Positions 15,158 to 23,947 are shown, counted from the first letter of the stretch. The stretch is DNA of 37,769 bases from Candidatus Limicola stercorigallinarum (GCA_018711625.1 DVID01000040.1:1-37769); one strand, 5' to 3'. Translations and numbers: made by a program. Notes: generated by a model not told the origin, from the letters alone.

Positions 15158-16894
15158 ATGAACGCTTCGAGCGACCGCGCGGGTTTGCGCGGGCAACTGA
15201 GCGTGGCCGGGATCGTTATCGGCTGCGTGGGCTGCGTCATCATCACCGCGTCATCGGTGTACACGGCCCTTAAAATGGGCTCGCTGCCCTGGCCCACCAT
15301 CTTTACCTCCATTACCGCGCTCGTGCTTTTGCGCGCTGTGGGGCGCACAAGTCTAAACGAAGCAAATATCACCCAGGTCATCATGTCTGCCGGCTCTATG
15401 GTGGCGGGCGGTTTGGCCTTTACCATCCCGGGCGTGTGGATGCTCGGGCTTACTGACGAGGTGAGCTGGGGCGAGATGCTTGCCGTGGCGCTTGCGGGCA
15501 CCTTGCTTGGCCTCGTGTGCACGGCGCTTATCCAGCGGCACTTTGTAGAGGAGTCTGATCTGGAATATCCCATCGGCACGGCTGCTGCCGAGACGTTGCT
15601 TGCCAGCCATGCGGGCGGCTCCACCGGTGTGAAGCTTTTTGGCGCGATGGCGCTTGCGGGCGTGTGGTGTGTGGTGCGCGACGTTCTGGGCCTCATGCCG
15701 TCACTTGTGGCGCAGCTGCCGGTACCAGGTGTAGCCTTTGGGTTTCAGAACTCGCCCATGCGCTGGGCGGTGGGCTTCTTGGCTGGTCGCCGCTCGATTA
15801 TATGGTGGGCAATCGGTGCCCTTGCGGGGTGGTTTGGCCTCGTGGTGGGCGGGCAGGCGCTCGGCATCTGGGATGTGTCCACGGCACAAGGCGTGGTATC
15901 GAGTTTGGGCATGGGCCTTATGATGGGTTCGGGCGCGGGCGTGGTGGTGCGCGACATCGCGATGCCACTCGTGCGCCGCTGGCGGGCTCGCACCTCTGTT
16001 TCCAGCGCTCCCGAGGGCGCGTCTCAGGGTGTCGGCAGCGATTCCGGCCAGACGGTGGAGGAGACGCCTGCACAACAACCTGGTACGGGCTTCATCTCGC
16101 GTTTCATCACGCGCTATGACGCAGGTGTGCTCGCCCTTATGGCTGCGTCTGCGGCGCTCATCGTGTGCTTCGCCCTGGGCTTGGGTCCGGTTGTTGCCGT
16201 GGCTGTGGTGCTTTTTGCGTTTGTGACGGCTATCATGAGCGCGCAGTCGGTGGGCCAGTCGGGCATTGACCCCATGGAGATCTTTGGCCTCATCGTGCTT
16301 CTGTTTGTGGCGGCGTTTTCAAACGCCACACAGGTGCAGCTCTTCTTTGTGGCGGGCGTGATTGCTGTGGCGTGCGGCTTGGCGGGAGACGTGATGAGCG
16401 ACTTCAAGACAGGCCAGATCATTGGCACGAGCCCCCGCTCCATGTGGTTTGGCCAGGCTATTGGCGCGGTGTTGGGCACTGGTGTTGCCGTGGTGGTTAT
16501 GGTCGCACTCGTGAGCGCCTATGGCCCCGATGCCTTTGGAACCGACGCCCTCTTTGTGGCGGCGCAGGCGAATGTGGTTGCCACCATGGTTTCGGGCATT
16601 CCGAGTGTGCCGGCCTTTGTGGTGGGGCTTTTGGCGGGTATGGTGCTCTACATTGCAGGAATTCCTGCCATGATGCTCGGCCTGGGCGTGTATCTCCCTT
16701 TCTATATGTCCATCTCCACGGTGTTTGGCGCTGTGGTGCGCTGGGTATATGACCGCGTGTGTGCAGCTCGCGGCGCCGATCCCTCCTCGGCTGAGGAGAC
16801 GGGCGTGGTGATTGCCTCTGGCGTGCTGGGCGGCGAGTCCATTGTGGGCGTGATTATCGCGTTTGCGACTGTAGCGAGCGGGCTTTTGGCATAA
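15158..16894 (+). CDS. OPT-family oligopeptide or metal-chelate transporter
   Basis: A 578-residue polytopic membrane protein with about 14 hydrophobic segments. The first block (GQLSVAGIVIGCVGCVIITASSVYTALKMGSLPWPTIF) and the block around DLEYPIGTAAAETLL match the OPT superfamily. A hydrophilic loop at about 275-310 (rich in Ser/Glu/Gln) separates two halves, and the segment DVMSDFKTGQIIGTSPRSMWFGQAIGAVLG is a strong family landmark. Known members import oligopeptides or Fe-siderophore-like chelates with H+; the substrate here is unknown. I chose the start at 15158, behind GAAGGAG, over an upstream in-frame ATG at 15050 with no ribosome site. Confidence 0.85.
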   Translation: MNASSDRAGLRGQLSVAGIVIGCVGCVIITASSVYTALKMGSLPWPTIFTSITALVLLRAVGRTSLNEANITQVIMSAGSMVAGGLAFTIPGVWMLGLTDEVSWGEMLAVALAGTLLGLVCTALIQRHFVEESDLEYPIGTAAAETLLASHAGGSTGVKLFGAMALAGVWCVVRDVLGLMPSLVAQLPVPGVAFGFQNSPMRWAVGFLAGRRSIIWWAIGALAGWFGLVVGGQALGIWDVSTAQGVVSSLGMGLMMGSGAGVVVRDIAMPLVRRWRARTSVSSAPEGASQGVGSDSGQTVEETPAQQPGTGFISRFITRYDAGVLALMAASAALIVCFALGLGPVVAVAVVLFAFVTAIMSAQSVGQSGIDPMEIFGLIVLLFVAAFSNATQVQLFFVAGVIAVACGLAGDVMSDFKTGQIIGTSPRSMWFGQAIGAVLGTGVAVVVMVALVSAYGPDAFGTDALFVAAQANVVATMVSGIPSVPAFVVGLLAGMVLYIAGIPAMMLGLGVYLPFYMSISTVFGAVVRWVYDRVCAARGADPSSAEETGVVIASGVLGGESIVGVIIAFATVASGLLA

Positions 16895-17007
16895 GCGTCG
16901 GCCATGCGGTGCAGACGCAACCTGTCCGGCTCATCCCCAGCATATGCACACTTCGTGCGTGCTCATTCCTGCGACTACGGGCTTGTAGTACCATACAGGC
17001 TACATGT

Positions 17008-17024
17008 GGGTACGCTCGGTACCC
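17008..17024. promoter_or_regulatory. Palindrome upstream of the NifU-like gene
   Basis: GGGTAC and GTACCC flank a 5-nt spacer, about 32 bp before the GTG start. A second dyad, ACTAC/GTAGT, is near 16974-16990. Possible operator or leader stem. Confidence 0.3.
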
Positions 17025-17055
17025 CGTGTTGATGCACGTTATGAAAGGAGCCCTT

Positions 17056-17337
17056 GTGGCAGTTAATGAAGAGCTTCTCAAGCAAGTGCTCGAGCAGATT
17101 CGCCCCAATCTTCAAGCCGATGGTGGCGACATGTCATATGTAGGCGTGGACGATGAAGGCGTGGTTTCGCTGGAGCTGCTGGGTCATTGTGCTGGTTGCC
17201 CCATGAGCCAGCTCACGCTTTCCATGGGTATTGAGCGCATTCTCAAAGAGCATGTGCCCGGTGTGACGCGCGTGGTTGCGGTAAACGACCTCGGCGATGG
17301 CATGCAGGATCTGTACGACGAGTACACGCCGTTTTAA
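17056..17337 (+). CDS. NifU-like Fe-S cluster scaffold (Nfu domain)
   Basis: A 93-residue stand-alone Nfu domain. It contains the signature LQADGGDMSYVGVDDEGVVSLELLGHCAGCPMS, with the CxxC cluster ligands (HCAGCP). It probably assembles or carries [4Fe-4S] clusters for cytoplasmic enzymes. The GTG start at 17056 sits 5-6 nt after AAAGGAG; upstream in-frame ATGs at 17035 and 17041 lie too close to or before that site. Many Fe-S clients occur in this window, including the polyferredoxin at 35064 and the activase at 9148. Confidence 0.88.
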   Translation: MAVNEELLKQVLEQIRPNLQADGGDMSYVGVDDEGVVSLELLGHCAGCPMSQLTLSMGIERILKEHVPGVTRVVAVNDLGDGMQDLYDEYTPF

Positions 17338-17351
17338 CGGATGGAAATGAG

Positions 17352-17405
17352 GAGGATGCACGCGTGGCATCCTCAGCGATGCGGGGCCTGCGCAAGCGGG
17401 CCCCG
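17352..17405 (+). promoter_or_regulatory. Two tandem hairpins between the NifU-like gene and lgt
   Basis: GAGGATGC/GCATCCTC (17352-17374) is a perfect 8-bp stem with a 7-nt loop. CGGGGCC/GGCCCCG (17382-17405) is a perfect 7-bp stem with a 10-nt loop. The second ends about 12 nt before the lgt ribosome site. Neither has a T-tract, so they look like leader or mRNA-processing structures, not terminators. Confidence 0.4.
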
Positions 17406-17426
17406 TTGCGTATCCGAGGAGGTAGT

Positions 17427-18251
17427 ATGCTCAACGAGCTATACCATAGTTTGAATCCTGTGGCGTTTTCTGCCGGCCCTATCACCATTTACTGGTATGG
17501 CCTTGCCTATGTGGTGGGTGCCTTGCTTACCGCCTTTGTGATGTGGCGCACCCAAAAGCGCTGGGGGCTTTCCATCACCTCAGACGACCTCTCGACGGTG
17601 GTCGTTTGCGTGGTGTTTGGCTTGATTATTGGTGCGCGCCTGTTTTACGTGCTCTTTTACGGCAATGGATACTACTTTGAGCATCCGCTTGAGATACTTG
17701 CGATCAACCAAGGCGGCATGAGTTTCCATGGCGGGCTCGTGGGCGGCATTATAGGCGGCGTCATCGGGTGCCGTATACTGGGGCTTTCCGCCTGGACTAT
17801 CGCCGACCTTGCCGTGATTGGCGCTCCGCTGGCGCTCTGTTTGGGGCGTTGCGCCAACTTTGTGAACGGCGAGCTCTGGGGTAAACCCACCGATCTTCCC
17901 TGGGGTGTGGTGTTCGAGAGCGGCGGCGATGTGGCGCGCCATCCCTCGCAGCTCTACGAGGCGCTGCTTGAGGGCGTGCTGCTGTTCATTGTGATGCAAC
18001 TGCTGTCGCGCAAGCGCCCGCTTCTGCCGCAGGGTACGTTCATGGGGGTCTTCATCGCGTGGTACGGTGTCGCGCGCATCCTCGTCGAGTTTGTGCGCGT
18101 GCCCGATGCGCAACTGGGTTACATCCTGGGCGGTGTCATCACCATGGGGCAGCTCTTGAGCCTGCCGCTTGTGATCGTCGGCGTCGCACTGATCGTTTAC
18201 GCGCTGCACGCGAAGCGTCCGCAGCGTGGCTATCTTGACGAGCGGGCATAA
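17427..18251 (+). CDS. lgt: Prolipoprotein diacylglyceryl transferase
   Basis: A 274-residue membrane enzyme with about seven helices. It transfers diacylglycerol from phosphatidylglycerol to the lipobox cysteine of prolipoproteins on the outer face of the membrane. The family signature LGRCANFVNGELWGKPTDLPWG is present; here it reads GRCANF where many have GRIGNF. Other landmarks are MSFHGGLVGG and HPSQLYEALLEG. The start at 17427 has GAGGAGG 4 nt upstream. Its substrates would include the MetQ lipoprotein at 27695. Confidence 0.95.
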   Translation: MLNELYHSLNPVAFSAGPITIYWYGLAYVVGALLTAFVMWRTQKRWGLSITSDDLSTVVVCVVFGLIIGARLFYVLFYGNGYYFEHPLEILAINQGGMSFHGGLVGGIIGGVIGCRILGLSAWTIADLAVIGAPLALCLGRCANFVNGELWGKPTDLPWGVVFESGGDVARHPSQLYEALLEGVLLFIVMQLLSRKRPLLPQGTFMGVFIAWYGVARILVEFVRVPDAQLGYILGGVITMGQLLSLPLVIVGVALIVYALHAKRPQRGYLDERA

Positions 18252-18276
18252 GAGCCTGCAAGGTATAGAGATAGGG

Positions 18277-18315
18277 CGGCGCCCCGGCTGGGTCTTGGAC
18301 CTCGCCGGGGCGCCG
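18277..18315. terminator. Strong hairpin between convergent lgt and trkA-like genes
   Basis: CGGCGCCCCGGC (18277-18288) pairs perfectly with GCCGGGGCGCCG (18304-18315) across a 15-nt loop, followed by TTGTG on the plus strand. Between convergent genes it probably ends transcription from both sides, though the T-tract is poor. Confidence 0.65.
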
Positions 18316-18351
18316 TTGTGCTGAAGGGGGCGTGTGTCGCGTTTCATTCCG

Positions 18352-19011
18352 CTATGAGAACAAACGACGAATATCGTCGCAGCCCTCCTGGCTGGTGAAG
18401 ATCACTGCTTCATCGCCCGGGCGGAGCACCGTGTCGCCGTTGGGCACCATCATGGAACCAAAGTGATCGATGGCAACAACGATCGTCTCCTGCGGAAACT
18501 CGATATCGCGCAGAGCTTTGCCAGCAACCTGGGCTTGCTCCGCCACGGTTGCCTGTACGATGCTGTGCTCGTCGCGGCCGAGCTTCATGAGCGTGTACAC
18601 ATCATGGGCATCCATGCCCTCAACCACAAACCGTGCCGTGATTTCGGCCTGGTTCACCGCAACGTCTACGCCGTTTGCCGGCGTGAACATCCAGGCGTTG
18701 GCAGGATTGTTCACGCGTGCCACCACGCGGGGCACCGAATACTCCATCTTTGCCAGCATCGATACCACCAGGTTGGTCTCATCGGCACCGGTGACCGCGG
18801 TGAGTGCGTCGGCAATAAGGATGCCCGCCTTTTCCAGCACGTCGGGGTTTGAGGCATTGCCTTCAACAATCGAACAGGTGGGGCACAGGCGCTTCAGGCG
18901 CTCAATAGCTTCGGGGCGCCCTTCAATAACAGTTACATGGGCGCCGTCACCCGAGAGGCGTGTGGCGAGATGTGCGCCCGCCTTGCCGCCGCCAACAATA
19001 ATGATCTGCAT
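18352..19011 (-). CDS. TrkA-type K+ transport regulator (TrkA-N plus TrkA-C), second of two
   Basis: A 219-residue RCK-like protein. The Rossmann TrkA-N domain starts IIIVGGGKAGAHLATRL (nucleotide loop GGGKAG) with the acidic VIEG strand end that binds NAD(H). Residues from about 136 form a TrkA-C domain (VAGKALRDIEFPQETIVVAI, GDTVLRPGDEAVIF). Such proteins gate K+ uptake channels (TrkH/KtrB) in response to nucleotides. The start lies 8 bp after the stop of the other TrkA gene, and its AGGAGG site overlaps that stop. No TrkH/KtrB gene is in the window. Confidence 0.88.
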   Translation of the reverse strand: MQIIIVGGGKAGAHLATRLSGDGAHVTVIEGRPEAIERLKRLCPTCSIVEGNASNPDVLEKAGILIADALTAVTGADETNLVVSMLAKMEYSVPRVVARVNNPANAWMFTPANGVDVAVNQAEITARFVVEGMDAHDVYTLMKLGRDEHSIVQATVAEQAQVAGKALRDIEFPQETIVVAIDHFGSMMVPNGDTVLRPGDEAVIFTSQEGCDDIRRLFS

Positions 19012-19019
19012 GGCTCCTC

Positions 19020-19673
19020 CTATTCAGCGATGCCAAGCATCTGCTTGAATTTCCTGCTTGCCGAGGTCGCAACGGCGGCGTAAATAATGTCGCCGTCGGC
19101 GAGCACGGTGCCTTGGGTGGGAATGAACGTGGCGTTGTCGCGCGAGATGCTTACAATTTGCACCTCGCCGACTGCGGTGAGCTCGCGCACCGTCGAGCCG
19201 TCGAGAAGCGGCGGAATGTCGGCACGCACGAGCGACACGTCGCCCGAGCCAATCTCAAACACGTCATCGAGCGTGCGGTAGGTAAGGAGCTCGGCGGTAC
19301 GGGCGATGCCCCAGGCGTTGGGTGAGATGGTTTGGATATTGAGGCGGCGATACGTATCGGCCTTGGAGAGGTCGTGCTGGCGGGCGATCACGCGTGGTAC
19401 GCGGAAGGCCGAGCGGGCAACGTGAGCAACAACGATGTTAGCCTCGTCGGAACCCATGCACGAGACGACGGCATCGCAGCGCTCGATGCCGGCGTTCAGG
19501 AGCACTGTGCGGTCGAAGCCTACGCCGCACACGCAGTTGCCGGTGAACGCGTCGCCGAGTGCGTCAAGCGCATGCTGGTCTTGGTCTACTGCGGTTACGT
19601 CAAAACCCTGGCGGCACAGCTTGAGGGCAAGACCGGTTCCCATAAAGCCAATGCCAACAATGATGACATGCAT
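19020..19673 (-). CDS. TrkA-type K+ transport regulator (TrkA-N plus TrkA-C), first of two
   Basis: A 217-residue protein of the same build as its neighbour: VIIVGIGFMGTGLALKL nucleotide loop, VDQD strand end, and a C-terminal TrkA-C domain (STVRELTAVGEVQIVSI, GTVLADGDIIYAAV). The two share layout but are well diverged, suggesting a heteromeric pair, as in actinobacterial CeoB/CeoC (family knowledge). The start is 3 nt after the stop of the P-type ATPase gene, with a GAGG site inside the ATPase's last codons. This tight linkage implies a common function in cation balance. Confidence 0.88.
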   Translation of the reverse strand: MHVIIVGIGFMGTGLALKLCRQGFDVTAVDQDQHALDALGDAFTGNCVCGVGFDRTVLLNAGIERCDAVVSCMGSDEANIVVAHVARSAFRVPRVIARQHDLSKADTYRRLNIQTISPNAWGIARTAELLTYRTLDDVFEIGSGDVSLVRADIPPLLDGSTVRELTAVGEVQIVSISRDNATFIPTQGTVLADGDIIYAAVATSASRKFKQMLGIAE

Positions 19674-19676
19674 GAT

Positions 19677-22640
19677 TTACCTCACAGTCGTTGTGGTGGT
19701 GGAGCTAGTGGATGTGGCACTGCGGCGTACCGCCTGCTTGGGCGCGCTGCCGTGGCGGCGCAGCCAGGCCTTGCGGACCTCTTCGATGGCAACCACGATG
19801 GGCGGGATGCAACACAGGAAGAGATAGTCTTGCCAGGCAAGCGGTGTGGTGTGGAATACCACCTGGAGCGGCGGCAGCACCGTGATGGCAACGATGAGCA
19901 CAATCTCAAAGAGGATGCCCCACAGAATGCGGCGGTTGGATGTGAGTCCAATCGAGAAGATGGAGGTGCGCTCGGTGCGGCAGTTCATGACCTGACCAAT
20001 CTGCGAGAACACAATGCCCGCAAGCGTCATGGTGGTTGCCTGCACATACACCGGGTCGAGGTCGTTGGTGAGGCCTGCGAGCGGCGCGTTCGGCCAGCCG
20101 TTGAGAAGGTTCACCAAGAAGTAGCCCGCCATAGCGGCGCACGAACCCATAAGGCCATACCACAGGAAGGCTTTGACGAGCACGCGCTTGTTGAGTAGGC
20201 GCTCATTGGGGTCGCGCGGGGGCTGGTCCATGATGGACTGCTCGGGCGCTTCGGTACCCAGGCCAAGGGCCGGCAGCATGTCGGTGCCCAGGTCGATGGT
20301 CAAGATCTGCATCGTGGTGAGGGGCAGCGGTACGGCGCCGCCCGAGAGAAGGTAGACCGCTGAGGGCACCGCCTCGGGTGCGTTGGAGTTGAGGATGTAC
20401 AGCAAGAACTTGCGGATGTTGCTGTAGACGGCGCGGCCCTCTTCGATGGCGGCAACGATCGAGGCGAAGTTGTCGTCGGTCAAGATCATGTCGGCTGCCT
20501 CTTTGGCCACGTCGGTGCCTGCCATGCCCATCGCCACGCCGATATCAGCTTTTTTGAGGGCGGGCGCGTCGTTCACGCCGTCGCCGGTGACGGCCACAAT
20601 CTCGCCCATCTCCTGCAGGGCGCTCACCACGCGGAGCTTCTGCTCGGGTGCCATGCGGGCGAACACCACCTGGCCGGCAAGTTTGCACTTGAGCTCGGCA
20701 TCGTCCATCTGGGCCAGCTCAAAGCCCGAGATGACCGAGAAGTCATCGCCCTCAACAATCTTCAGACGTTTGGCAATGCTTGCGGCGGTGAGGCCATAGT
20801 CGCCGGTGATCATCACGATGCGAATACCTGCGCGATGGCATTTCTCTACGGCGGCGGCAACCTCGGGACGCGGTGGGTCGGCCATGACCTCAAGGCCCAC
20901 AAAGGTGAGGTGGCACTCGATGTTCTCGGGCGTGTAGTCGCTCATGGATGCCGGCACGCCATCGGATGCGGCCTGGTCGCCCAGTGCGCGGTACGCGACC
21001 GCGAGCACGCGCAGGCCGTCCGCCGCATAGCGGTCGTTGGCTGCCATGATCTGGGCGCGCAGCTCGTCGGTGAGGGGGCGAACCTCGCCGTCCACGCGGA
21101 TGGTGTCGGCCAGACGTACCACCTCATTGGGTGCGCCCTTGGTGAAGGCCAGGCGACGTGCGCCCTCAAAGGGGTGCGTGAGCGCGTGGATAGTGGTCAT
21201 GCGTTTGCGGCGGCTCTCAAAGGGGAGCTCCTTTACGCGGGGCATGCGCTCGTTGAGCTCAGCAGGGTTGATGCCGCCCTTTTGTGCCGAAACGATGAGG
21301 CAGGCTTCGGTGGGATCGCCAAAAACTTCCCAGCGCGGGTGTTCTTCAGAGGGTGCGCTGAGCCGTGCGTTGCTACAGAGCAGGCCTCCTTCAAGCAATA
21401 GCTCAAGGTCGGCGTCTTGCACCGCGCGATATGTCGTGCCGTCCGCCTCGATAGCACCTTCGGGGGCATAGCCAATGCCTGTGACCTCGTATTCGCGCGT
21501 AGCTGTCCACAGGTGGTTCACGGTCATCTCGTTTTGAGTGAGCGTGCCGGTTTTGTCGGTGCAGATGACGCTTGTGGAGCCCAGCGCTTCCACCGAGTTG
21601 AGCTTCTTCACCAGGGCGTTGCGCTTGCTCATTCGTTGCACCGCCATGGCGAGCGAGAGCGTCACGGTAGGTAGCAGGCCTTCGGGAATGAAGGCGACCA
21701 CCATGCCAAGGGCGAAGATAAACGACGAGGCAAGCGCGTCGTGCACCACAAACACCGAGAGGCAAAAGAAGATGATGCCCATGCACATGGCAAAGACGGT
21801 TACCTGCTTGGTAAGGCGGTCGAGTTCACGCTGGAGCGGGCTTTGAGCTTCTTCCATGTTTTGCGTGAGGCTCGCGATCTTGCCAAACTCGGTCTGCATG
21901 CCGATGCGGAACACCACAGCACGCCCGTTACCTTCTGAGACGCTTGTACCTGCAAAGACAAGGTTGGGCATCTCGGCGGGGGAGAGTCCCTCCTCAAGTA
22001 CGGCATCGGCCACTTTACGTGACGGCGTGGATTCGCCGTTGAGGGTGGACTGGTTTACCTGCAGGTCGGACGAGGCAATGACGCGTGCATCGGCCGAGAT
22101 CTTGTCACCCTCGGCCAGCAGCATGACGTCACCGGGAACCAGGTCTTCGGCAAGGATTTTTTGCTCATGCCCATCGCGGATAACCGTGGCGTAGGCAGGC
22201 AACATTTTTTTGAGCGCCTCGGTGGCCTGGCTGGCACGATGTTCCTGCCAAAAGCTAAAGACGCCGTTGATGATGTTCACGAGCCACACAGCGCACCCCA
22301 GCTCGGGCATGCCGGCAACAAACGCGATGATGCCGGCTACCCACAAGAGTATTGCCATGAGGTGCGTGAAGTTTGAAAGAAACGCCAGGATGGGCGAGCG
22401 TTTCTTGCCACTTTCGATGAGGTTCTTGCCTTCGCGGGCCTGGCGTTGAGCAGCCTCTTCGCTTGTGAGGCCTGCACGGCTTGAGCCTTGCATGGTGAGT
22501 ACAGATTCGATTGGTTGTTTACGGATGTGATCGAGCGGGTCTCCGGAATTATCGGAATGGCCCCGCGTGTCCGCGCCCCCCTTGAGCGCGGCTGGCGACG
22601 TCGCATTTGCAGCGGGCGACGCGCCATTGCGGCTTCCCAT
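19677..22640 (-). CDS. P-type cation ATPase, Na+/K+-ATPase-like (P2C-like)
   Basis: A 987-residue pump. It has the actuator loop NGES, the phosphorylation site ICTDKTGTLT (Asp362) and the hinge GDGVND (686-691). Ion-site helices read as in Na+/K+-ATPase: M4 PEGLL (not the PEGLP of Ca2+ pumps), M5 with SNAPE, M6 with IDLGTDM followed by PRDPNERL, and a C-terminus EEVRKAWLRR close to the animal DEVRKLIIRR. A hydrophilic N-terminal extension of about 40 residues precedes the family domain. The start at 22640 has GAGAGG 4 nt upstream; frame-compatible ATGs further up lie in the leader. Na+ export with or without K+ import is likely, but Ca2+ cannot be excluded. It heads an operon with two TrkA genes. 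Confidence 0.87.
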   Translation of the reverse strand: MGSRNGASPAANATSPAALKGGADTRGHSDNSGDPLDHIRKQPIESVLTMQGSSRAGLTSEEAAQRQAREGKNLIESGKKRSPILAFLSNFTHLMAILLWVAGIIAFVAGMPELGCAVWLVNIINGVFSFWQEHRASQATEALKKMLPAYATVIRDGHEQKILAEDLVPGDVMLLAEGDKISADARVIASSDLQVNQSTLNGESTPSRKVADAVLEEGLSPAEMPNLVFAGTSVSEGNGRAVVFRIGMQTEFGKIASLTQNMEEAQSPLQRELDRLTKQVTVFAMCMGIIFFCLSVFVVHDALASSFIFALGMVVAFIPEGLLPTVTLSLAMAVQRMSKRNALVKKLNSVEALGSTSVICTDKTGTLTQNEMTVNHLWTATREYEVTGIGYAPEGAIEADGTTYRAVQDADLELLLEGGLLCSNARLSAPSEEHPRWEVFGDPTEACLIVSAQKGGINPAELNERMPRVKELPFESRRKRMTTIHALTHPFEGARRLAFTKGAPNEVVRLADTIRVDGEVRPLTDELRAQIMAANDRYAADGLRVLAVAYRALGDQAASDGVPASMSDYTPENIECHLTFVGLEVMADPPRPEVAAAVEKCHRAGIRIVMITGDYGLTAASIAKRLKIVEGDDFSVISGFELAQMDDAELKCKLAGQVVFARMAPEQKLRVVSALQEMGEIVAVTGDGVNDAPALKKADIGVAMGMAGTDVAKEAADMILTDDNFASIVAAIEEGRAVYSNIRKFLLYILNSNAPEAVPSAVYLLSGGAVPLPLTTMQILTIDLGTDMLPALGLGTEAPEQSIMDQPPRDPNERLLNKRVLVKAFLWYGLMGSCAAMAGYFLVNLLNGWPNAPLAGLTNDLDPVYVQATTMTLAGIVFSQIGQVMNCRTERTSIFSIGLTSNRRILWGILFEIVLIVAITVLPPLQVVFHTTPLAWQDYLFLCCIPPIVVAIEEVRKAWLRRHGSAPKQAVRRSATSTSSTTTTTVR

Positions 22641-22660
22641 GAAACCTCTCCTCTCCCCAG

Positions 22661-22688
22661 GCCAGATGGGCAATTTGCCCCATCTGGC
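22661..22688 (-). promoter_or_regulatory. 10-bp perfect hairpin in the ATPase 5' leader
   Basis: GCCAGATGGG and CCCATCTGGC flank the loop CAATTTGC, whose ends can extend the stem. On the transcribed strand it follows a T6 run and precedes the ribosome site by about 10 nt. It is placed to affect translation initiation or mRNA stability. The T-run is on the wrong side for a terminator of this operon. Confidence 0.5.
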
Positions 22689-22749
22689 GAGAAAAAAGTG
22701 AAATCTGCCGCGAAGGAGCCTCCGGATGCACCCGCGCGGTTGACACGGT

Positions 22750-22778
22750 ATCCTAGTCATGTGCTTTGAGGTTTGCAA
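22750..22778 (-). promoter_or_regulatory. Candidate promoter of the ATPase-TrkA-TrkA operon
   Basis: On the minus strand TTGCAA (22773-22778) and TAGGAT (22750-22755) are separated by exactly 17 nt. This predicts a leader of about 100 nt containing the hairpin at 22661. The rest of the 425-bp gap up to yebC at 23066 shows no gene; a TATATC at about 22978 may be the yebC -10. Confidence 0.45.
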
Positions 22779-23065
22779 CAACTTTTTTGGAAATTTCTTT
22801 TATAGACGATTACCTGCGGTTTTATTGCAGAATAGCGGTGGTGCGCATGCGGTTTGCGCCCTGTGGCGGCCGCACGCGCGCCGGTCGTTGCCGCATTCGG
22901 GCGCCTATGCCGAGCAGTTGTCGCCATGCACTTTGCGTGACCGGCTCGGTGGGGGTCTGTACCGGTGGTCAAAGACGGTATATCATTGCACAGTTCATGG
23001 TTATATGGGTGCCACGCGCGGCGCGCCAGCTGCACGCGGCCGGTATCCGATAGAAGGAGTCTCGC

Positions 23066-23872
23066 ATGTCCGGACATTCTAAATGGGCAACTACTAAGCA
23101 CCGCAAGGGCGCGCAGGATGCCAAGCGCTCCGCACTGTTCTCCAAGCTGAGCCGTAACATCACCGTTGCTGCTCGCCTGGGCAACGATCCTAATCCCGAG
23201 AACAACGCCTCGCTTGCCGCCGCTGTTGCTAAGGCCAAGGCGCAGTCCATGCCCAAGGACAAGATTAAGTCCGCCATCGACAAGGCTTTTGGTGCCGGTG
23301 CCGATGCCGCCGTGTACGAGAACATCGTCTACGAAGGCTACGGCCCCGCGGGCGTGGCGGTGTACGTTGAGTGCCTTACCGACAACCGCAACCGCACCGC
23401 TGCCGACGTGCGTTCCGCGTTCAGCCACGCTGGTGGCAACCTGGGTACTTCCGGCTCCGTGTCGTTCCAGTTTGAGCGTAAGGGCCAGGTAGTGGTGGCC
23501 AAGGAGGTTCTCGACACCGAGGCCAAGAAGGAGACCATGAAGGCCAACGGCGCCGCAGGCGACGAGGAAGAGTTCATGATGGCCGTTGCCGAGGCTGGCG
23601 GCGAGGATTATGAGGACGCTGGCGAGGAGTGGATCGTGTGGACCAACCCGAGCGACCTCATGGCTGTTTCCAAGGGCCTTGAGGAGCAGGGTATCGAGGT
23701 CAAGGGTTCCGAGCTTACCATGGTCCCCACCACCCCGACGGCTGTTTCCGCTGCGGATGCCAAGAAGGTCCAGCGCCTCATCGACCGTCTTGAGGATCTT
23801 GACGACGTCCAGGATGTGTACAACACCATGGACATGACCGACGAGGTCATCGCTGCTCTCGAAGAGGAGTAA
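23066..23872 (+). CDS. YebC/TACO1-family protein
   Basis: A 268-residue member of the YebC/PmpR family. It begins MSGHSKWATTKHRKGAQDAKR, the nearly invariant N-terminus, and contains YEGYGPAGVAVYVECLTDNRNRT, another hallmark. It is about 20 residues longer than typical, owing to an acidic segment near 165-190 (GGEDYEDAGEEW). Family members have been described as transcription regulators and, more recently, as factors that help ribosomes through difficult sequences; which applies here is not visible. The start has GAAGGAG upstream. Single gene with its own terminator. Confidence 0.92.
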   Translation: MSGHSKWATTKHRKGAQDAKRSALFSKLSRNITVAARLGNDPNPENNASLAAAVAKAKAQSMPKDKIKSAIDKAFGAGADAAVYENIVYEGYGPAGVAVYVECLTDNRNRTAADVRSAFSHAGGNLGTSGSVSFQFERKGQVVVAKEVLDTEAKKETMKANGAAGDEEEFMMAVAEAGGEDYEDAGEEWIVWTNPSDLMAVSKGLEEQGIEVKGSELTMVPTTPTAVSAADAKKVQRLIDRLEDLDDVQDVYNTMDMTDEVIAALEEE

Positions 23873-23913
23873 GCGGCAAGCCGGCGCTTTCACGTCGGTG
23901 CAAAAAAGTGTGT

Positions 23914-23947
23914 ACGGTCCGCTGACTTCGGTCGGCGGACCGTTTTT
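23914..23947 (+). terminator. Rho-independent terminator of yebC
   Basis: The 9-bp stem ACGGTCCGC/GCGGACCGT continues through a T-G wobble into GAC/GTC closed by a TTCG tetraloop, followed by TTTT. It begins about 40 bp after the stop codon. Confidence 0.9.

Noticed and set aside
19677-22640. Assignment of the P-type ATPase as KdpB
   Set aside because: No kdpA, kdpC or kdpF is adjacent, and the length and M4-M6 motifs are those of the P2 class.
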